Below, one piece after another: positions 58,351-64,000 of a stretch of DNA of 64,000 bases (its first letter is position 1; every line of letters begins with the position of its first letter). The position numbers and the translations under genes were made by a program. The notes below the pieces were generated by a model. That model was not told the origin of the DNA. It saw only the letters and a list, made by a program, of their open reading frames with translations, and searched no databases. This DNA is from Eonycteris spelaea. Taxonomy: Eukaryota > Chordata > Mammalia > Chiroptera > Pteropodidae. The stretch covers positions 3,813,001 through 3,877,000 of the forward strand of contig PUFA01000062.1 in the NCBI GenBank assembly GCA_003508835.1. The letters run 5' to 3'.

Positions 58351-59639
58351 TCAGATAAATGTGATTCATTTTCTCAGATTCACAATTCTAACAAAGAAAA
58401 ATACCAAGATAAGAATATAACTGGTATTGAATGCAATTATTAATTTTATATGAAATAACCACAGGCATATTATGAAGTAAAACAAAAAATTCACATGAAT
58501 GTTTTGGATAAAATATAAGATTTCAATTAATTTTGTGCTTATAATTGTCTACTCAGGACTGTACCTTGGAACATTGCCAATAAAGTTCGCTCTCTTTTGC
58601 TATAAGCAATACTTTGTTGGAAAAGTTAACATAGGCTGCTTGGGATTAATAGTTATTTTGCCACTGTTTAGATGGACCACAGGTATTGATGAAGAATAAA
58701 TATCTCTTACATGTCTCATAAATATAATTTATGAGAATTTTGTATTACAAAATATATTTTTTCTCTAAAAAAGTCTAAATTAGTTTATTCAAACATTTCT
58801 TATAGTAATATGATTCCAAAATGTTAGGTGTGATCATCTTTACTACATAGGGATCTGATTTTTCAAAGTACAGTTTAACTGAAATCAATTAAAGCTGTCA
58901 AGTAATACATAGAAGCTGCATTATTTATTAATATTTCAATATCTTGAAAATATGAATGAACATATTTTGGATGTGGTGCTTTCCCTGAAGAATACATATG
59001 TTAAAATCATCATCCATCACTAGTAAATTTGCAAGTAGAGAGGTCTTATTGATAATTAATCATTATATATCCCAATTTGGATTGTAGCCTTTTCCATTAC
59101 AACTGTAACATATCTGCAGTCTGTGAAAGAGGTGAGGAGAATTGGGGATTGGGCTTGGGGAGGGGGCATGTGGTAGGATCCTCATTGCTGGGCGATTGCC
59201 AGAAGAGACCCAGTGCAGCTGTCATTTAACACCTGTCCTCTTTTTAAAAGCAGGGGGTGACATTCTTATAGAGAAACTAGAGAAATAAGGATTAGAGAAA
59301 ACTACGAAAAGATGGATAGCCTACTGTTCTGATCTTTAGGGTAGCAGAATAATCGCTAATACACTAATGCCATGTTTAAAGAATATGTACATTATACATT
59401 GCTTTCTCTACCATATAATTCAATAATCTGTTTTAAATTGGAAACACAAACCAAAAGATAACCACAATAACTACTAAATATGTTCATGAGCAGCAAAAAA
59501 ATAAGCGTGATTATAAATACCATTGAAGAGAGTGCCTTTTATTGCATTGGAAAAATTGCTTGAAAACAGATGTAAAATAGTTATACGAACTAATAATCTG
59601 TTCACATTAACACAAGAGGGAGTTTAATAGTACCAAAGG
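58351..59639. other. No gene seen
   Basis: AT-rich sequence with one G-rich patch (about 59128-59175). Nothing recognised. Confidence 0.4.
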
Positions 59640-60060
59640 CTCTGATGTTACAGATTGTGGGCAATAAACTTAGAAGGATTAAAAACAATCTATTTCCAAT
59701 AAAGGCAAAGACTTTAATGCACCTAGATTTTAAGTGGAATGCAAAAAGAAAGAACCACTTTTACTGCTTTGAGTTGCTCCATGTAGACTACTTGAGGTTT
59801 GTGTTCTGTTTTGGATATCATATGTTTGAAAAGAAAGACAAACTGGAGTGAGTTCAAAGGAAAGCAACTGAACTGATAAAAGGTTTGGATATAAGACAGA
59901 CCAGTGAGCAATGGGCATGTTCAGGCTAGAGGAGACACAACTGAAAGAGAGACACGTTAATTGTCTACCAGCATTTAGGGAGATGTTATGGGAAGAGAAA
60001 GTATAAGTTCATGTTAATCATTAGGAAAAGAGTGGGAAGCCATAAATTTAGAATATTCAT
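59640..60060 (+). mobile_element. CR1/L3 LINE relic
   Basis: 'gtgttctgttttggatatca' (about 59801), 'aaagacaaactggagtgagt' plus 'tcaaaggaaagcaac' (about 59835-59870) and 'catgttcaggctagaggaga' (about 59917) follow the order of the 3' coding end of CR1/L3 reverse transcriptases (ending near KKDKLE in one frame). The last phrase is the typical 'ggcctggagaag' region. L3 is among the oldest LINEs in mammals. The overlapping frames at 59645-59918 derive from it. Confidence 0.7.
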
Positions 60061-61121
60061 GGGAATTGCCTAAAATATTTTTTTTTCCTCTCAAGGTAAT
60101 TTATGTTCCTTTGTGACTTGACATCACTCAAGTTCAAGTACATAGGCACAGACGGCATGTGTTTTTAGACCTGAGGGCACAAAAAGATCACAAATCAATG
60201 TTTGTGGATAAAATCTGGTTGAAAAGAAATATGTGGCCTTTATCTTTTGAGATGAGTAGCTCGAAGTGATCTGTGGGACCCCAATGCCATTTAAGATACC
60301 TCAGAGTGAGGGTAAGTTTTAGCTTATTAGGAAGAGTTAAGAAAGAAAAAAACAACTAATTTTACTACTAAGCAAAGGGACACTTGAAGTTGAGTTAATA
60401 TCTTTACGTAGAGATACTTCTAGAACATACTGGCTAGCTGTGACCGGTAAGTAAGCAGCAATTTTCTTTCACCTACTGTCAATGCCTCTCTCGCCCCTTG
60501 GTGTTACAGAGGCCAGGAAACTGAGAGAGTAAAAAAATTTTCATAATTAAGGTTGGATTAGTAGTAAAAATATCCAGCAATCCAAAGCTGAGCAACATTT
60601 TTGATGTTTAAAAAACCATAGATTAAGCTACAAGAAATCAAGCATTTTTTTCTCCAATTGAGCTTTGGCGTTTGGGGTTGAGTAGACCCCTTGCAGTGCC
60701 CTCCATGCATTTCTGACATGCTGTTCTGTGTTCTAATCCTTTGCAGCAGAGTCCTTGAACCAAGAAAAGCTGACACTTGTTCTCATTAATGGGTTCCCCT
60801 GGATTGCCATTTTGTTATCTCTTGCTGCTCTGTTTTTTTCTCACTTTAACATTTTCTAGTGACTTTGATTGATCTAATGTAATCTCTTTTTTCCACTTTT
60901 TTTCAAAGCATGAAAATCTCCCTGCCAGGTGGATATTCCCCAATTCTCACATCTCGACTTATGATTTCTTTTAAATGAGAGTGATTCTGAACAGTGAGAA
61001 CTCATAACTCATTTGAATGGAAAACAGTTGGGGGGTTGCCACACTTCATTGTACTTGATTGTTGACACTAGTGGCAGCTGTTACTGCCAATCTATCTTCA
61101 ACCAACTGTGAGCATATCAAG

Positions 61122-61124
<3 letters not shown>
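60061..61124. other. No gene seen
   Basis: Single-copy-looking sequence; no splice-bounded frame or repeat recognised. Confidence 0.4.
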
Positions 61125-61163
<39 letters not shown>

Positions 61164-61173
61164 CACACACACA
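61125..61173. repeat. (AC)n microsatellite
   Basis: About 18 pure AC units followed by an interrupted extension. The Cys/Val-rich minus-strand frame at 61046-61243 is an artefact of it. Confidence 0.97.
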
Positions 61174-61386
61174 TTCCTCTTCCATTAACATAATGGAGTT
61201 TGGAGAATACTAGACTACCGTTTCTAAACTTTTTCTTCAGCAATTTTTAGTAAAATTCAGGTTGATTTTATATTTCCCATTTCCATAATCTCTATAGCAT
61301 TGTAGCTATTACCAAATTGCATAAATTCAAATTAAGAAAAAAACGAGGCAGAAATACCCATAAGTGAGAAACTTGATAAAATTATG

Positions 61387-61464
61387 AATTCTAAACTCAT
61401 CAGTTTGCCCTTTTTATATAATTAGGAAAAACAGAAGTTTCGATTTTTTTCATGCTCCATTGAG
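61387..61464 (+). repeat. 78-bp exact direct repeat, copy 1
   Basis: Identical over 78 bases to 62304-62381 in the same orientation, offset 917 bases. It starts 'aattctaaactcatcagttt' and ends 'catgctccattgag'. It matches no repeat family I know. Four further bases match on the left beyond one mismatch. Confidence 0.98.
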
Positions 61465-62303
61465 ACGTTATAATTTAAAATTTAAGAGGATGATATATGA
61501 TAAAATTATGCTCTTGGTTTTCATTTGACAAAGAGACTTAATGCATGCACTGTGCCAGTGCCTATTAAAACCGAGAGGTACAGCAAATGACAAACTAATG
61601 CCAATAACCTGAATTTCAGGTTCAAATAGGCTTTGATAACACATATACCAGAGTCTGAAAACTTTTACTACCTTATAAAGAAGAATAAATTCCTCTTGCC
61701 CTGACCTACTGACATGATTGCCATGAATACCTTAGATAGTTCTATTAATTAAGTAGTGAGTCCATTACACCACCTTCCCAAATAATTTCACGAACAATCT
61801 AAATGAAGAAGGTAAATGACCATCATTAATGCATAAACCACTTCTGGATGACCTCTTCTCTGAACTCTTTCTATCTGAAAGAGGTGAGTCTCTTCCATGG
61901 AATAATAAATACTAATTAATACATATACATGCCAAATGTGCATTCTCTAGAGCAATGTGATAGGCCAAACATAAAGCCACTTATCTACATTGAAATTGCT
62001 GTCAATATAAGTATTACTGTTTTGTTGTCGAAAAAAAGAGAGAGAAAAGCAGTTTCATTCTCTCATTAATAGTAGTCTATGAACTGCGATTAATTTTTTT
62101 ACAAATTTAAAATTTTTTGGAATATTCTTTCATCTACTATTATACTGGCTTTAGTGCAGTTAAAAGGCCACAGAATATGGAAAGAAAATTTAGTATTCTT
62201 ATCTTGCCTTTTTTTTTTTGCTATTAATTTTCTGAAATAATAGTGAAAAATAAACAATAACAAATAATATTACATTTCCACATAGACCTTTTTCTAATTT
62301 ATC
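61465..62303. other. Spacer between the two 78-bp copies; no gene seen
   Basis: Unassigned AT-rich sequence, not itself duplicated as far as I can see. Confidence 0.5.
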
Positions 62304-62381
62304 AATTCTAAACTCATCAGTTTGCCCTTTTTATATAATTAGGAAAAACAGAAGTTTCGATTTTTTTCATGCTCCATTGAG
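62304..62381 (+). repeat. 78-bp exact direct repeat, copy 2
   Basis: Second copy of 61387-61464, with no mismatch. The sequences on both outer sides differ between copies, so the duplicated block is short. Confidence 0.98.
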
Positions 62382-62528
62382 GGGAGATTTTAATAAAAAC
62401 AAATTTTTGTGTGTTTGTTGATTGTACCTACCTCTCATGATAAATGCTATATTATAAGCCACACAGCAAACTATATAGACTTGAATATGCATGCATACTT
62501 ACACCCTTCATAACTGCTGGGGTATTAC

Positions 62529-62550
62529 AAAAAAAAAAAAAAAAAAAAAC
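62529..62550. repeat. Poly(A) tract
   Basis: About 21 consecutive A. It could be the tail of a retroelement on the plus strand, but no body is recognisable upstream. Confidence 0.85.
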
Positions 62551-63099
62551 ATGTTACAAACCTGGTAGGAAAAGTGATCAGAAAATGAAGGACAGAAAAT
62601 ATTTCTGCCATCTTGGTCAGCAATGGTTGTTTTCTTCTTTTTCTCTCTTCTAACACTTTTTATCTGTCTTATATAAATCTTTCTAGAGTGGCAAACAATG
62701 ATAAAAAATGGGAGGTAATTAGACATCTGGTTTGCATTTTAAAGTATTTTGTAAAAGACTAATAGTAATTGAAATATGCAGGCTTAAGACTCTAAACTTA
62801 AATTTAGAACCAATAAATATTTAAACAGTAAAAGAATAATTGAAAATGTTTAGCCCTTAGAATTTCTAGTTCTCAATTGTAAGTCATTTTTATTATAGTT
62901 CTATGATTTCAATATTAACATGCAAATAACCATAATTTAAAGTAACATATGAAGAAAACATATATTTTCATATACATAATCTTATAAACAACAAATATAT
63001 TTGTTATTCTCATAAATACCTCAGCTTTATAGAAGATGAACCAAAATAATAAACAAAGGTAGGCAAATAGTAAATTTGATTTCCCATTTTCATTTAATA
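62551..63099. other. No gene seen
   Basis: AT-rich; nothing recognised. Confidence 0.4.
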
Positions 63100-63215
63100 A
63101 CCAGTTCAATAAATATGTATTGAAACCATACTGTACGTGACATTATTCAAATGCATATGGAAAGACAGGGGTGAATAAGTATAGTTCTCTTCCTCATGAA
63201 CTTTGCTGTCTAATG
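63100..63215. mobile_element. Ancient LINE-type relic
   Basis: 'gttcaataaatatgtattga' (about 63102) and 'aggggtgaataagtatagtt' plus 'ctcttcctcatgaactt' (about 63167-63203) are the same kind of old dispersed repeat as at 58200-58350. Confidence 0.45.
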
Positions 63216-63427
63216 ATGCATTTTCCATCTTTACTGTCCTCCATGCAGGAGCTTTATGAAACGGGGGATAGGACAATCTAATCCAATGTGTTCACATTCT
63301 CTGAGCTCAAAACATAGAAAAGATTTCTTTTCTCCAACTTAGGTGATGTTAGGCTTTCTTCAGAGAAGAACCAGGTCAAGGTTTTGGAATCTCTGAAATG
63401 AGCTCAGAAAAAAACAAACAGGCAAAC

Positions 63428-63430
<3 letters not shown>

Positions 63431-63463
<33 letters not shown>
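63431..63463. repeat. (CAA)n microsatellite, 11 units
   Basis: Uninterrupted CAA run preceded by CAAA units. Confidence 0.97.
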
Positions 63464-64000
63464 ATAAGAATATGTGCTCCACCACACTCACAACAGAAAT
63501 TCCCAGGAGAGGTCAGGGGCCCAGCATAGCGTGGAAGTATTAGGTCCTAAGCAAGGCTGCTCTAGACCATGGGAGAATCCACACATAATTCTCACTCCAG
63601 GTGAGACTCCTCTAACATCCTGTATCACCTGGAAAAAGAAGGAATGTTACAAAATTACTGGTAAACATAAACTATAGTATTGCTGTGAGAAACAAAGCAA
63701 TGAAAAGATAATACAACGATTCATTCAGTGAACAATAAGAGGATAAAAGATATTTTCTTAAAAATCCAAGAGTATTTTCTGCCAAAGATGTAAAGAAGCA
63801 CAGATGCCCGCATTAAAGTAAGAAAGCTTAGTCCCCTCCATTCGTTTAGTAACTCTTGGATTTCAAGCTATTATCTGGTATTATAAAAATAACTCCTTTG
63901 CTCTTTTCTCAATGCCAAGGATCTTCTCCATTCTTTAAAGAAAAATAAAATTGTAGGCAACCAAGGGATTTTATAGTTTTTCACTCTCCTAGTTTAGAGC
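63464..64000. other. No gene seen
   Basis: The 67-residue plus-strand frame at 63474-63677 has no recognised domain. No repeat recognised. Confidence 0.4.

Noticed and set aside
61046..61243. Cys/Val-rich minus-strand frame
   Set aside because: Produced by the AC microsatellite. The same applies to 27095-27316.
1..64000. CRISPR arrays, tRNA, rRNA or snRNA genes, intact retroviral genes, CpG islands
   Set aside because: I looked for the typical repeats, boxes and conserved phrases and saw none apart from the SINE's internal A and B boxes. The direct repeats present are microsatellites or single duplications.

Overview
This is a stretch of AT-rich mammalian genomic DNA with no complete protein-coding gene, no CpG island and no bacterial-style operon. 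The organism call rests on the repeats: LINE-1 copies of several ages, MIR, L2 and CR1/L3 relics, MaLR (MLT1-type) LTRs and hAT-Charlie elements (MER5 and MER1 types) place it among placental mammals. An L1 3' end at 15062-15470, ending in '...accaatgttaccccaataaa' plus an A tail, is of a kind I associate with laurasiatherians, bats in particular. One tRNA-Val-like SINE (36708-36995, minus) is neither a primate Alu nor a rodent B1/B2. I therefore suggest a laurasiatherian, quite possibly a bat with few young SINEs; this is inference, not proof.

Layout. 0.6-3.5 kb: an old plus-strand L1 (5'UTR and ORF1 region) split by a younger L1 3' end. 5.2-6.5 kb: a half-L1-like element whose 5' part is inverted. 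8.2-13.7 kb: L1 3' end, an unnamed old repeat, two MIRs (one split by a nested insertion), two MLT1-type LTRs in opposite orientation and a GATA-type microsatellite. 13.7-15.8 kb: L1 and L2 pieces. 15.8-19.9 kb: mostly repeat-free, with a possible conserved island (about 16.5-17.4 kb) and a splice-bounded open frame on the minus strand at 18.3 kb. 20.9-26.4 kb: L2-like sequence, then two antisense L1 blocks. 26.4-30.2 kb: mostly single-copy. 30.2-35.0 kb: L1 3' end, an AT-rich gap, then a long antisense L1 reaching its 5'UTR and interrupted by a MER1-like transposon. 35-42 kb: MER5 relic, SINE, microsatellites, AT-rich hairpins and old repeats. 42.5-46 kb: GC-richer single-copy DNA with a candidate 153-bp exon and MIR/MER5 relics. 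48.66-49.42 kb: a processed pseudogene of EEF1B2 (translation elongation factor 1 beta), minus strand. 49.6-52.8 kb: MIR, L2 and antisense L1. 53-64 kb: AT-rich DNA with a long TA tract, two candidate exons at 56 kb, a CR1/L3 relic at 59.6 kb, and an exact 78-bp duplication (61387-61464 and 62304-62381).

Nothing here works together as a pathway. The window reads as an intergenic or large-intron region shaped by retrotransposition. The only sequence I can tie to a named cellular gene is the EEF1B2 pseudogene. Several short open frames bounded by good splice signals could be real exons, but I do not recognise their products and conservation or RNA data would decide. I found no evidence of a previously undescribed biological system; the most unusual local structure is the 78-bp exact duplication.
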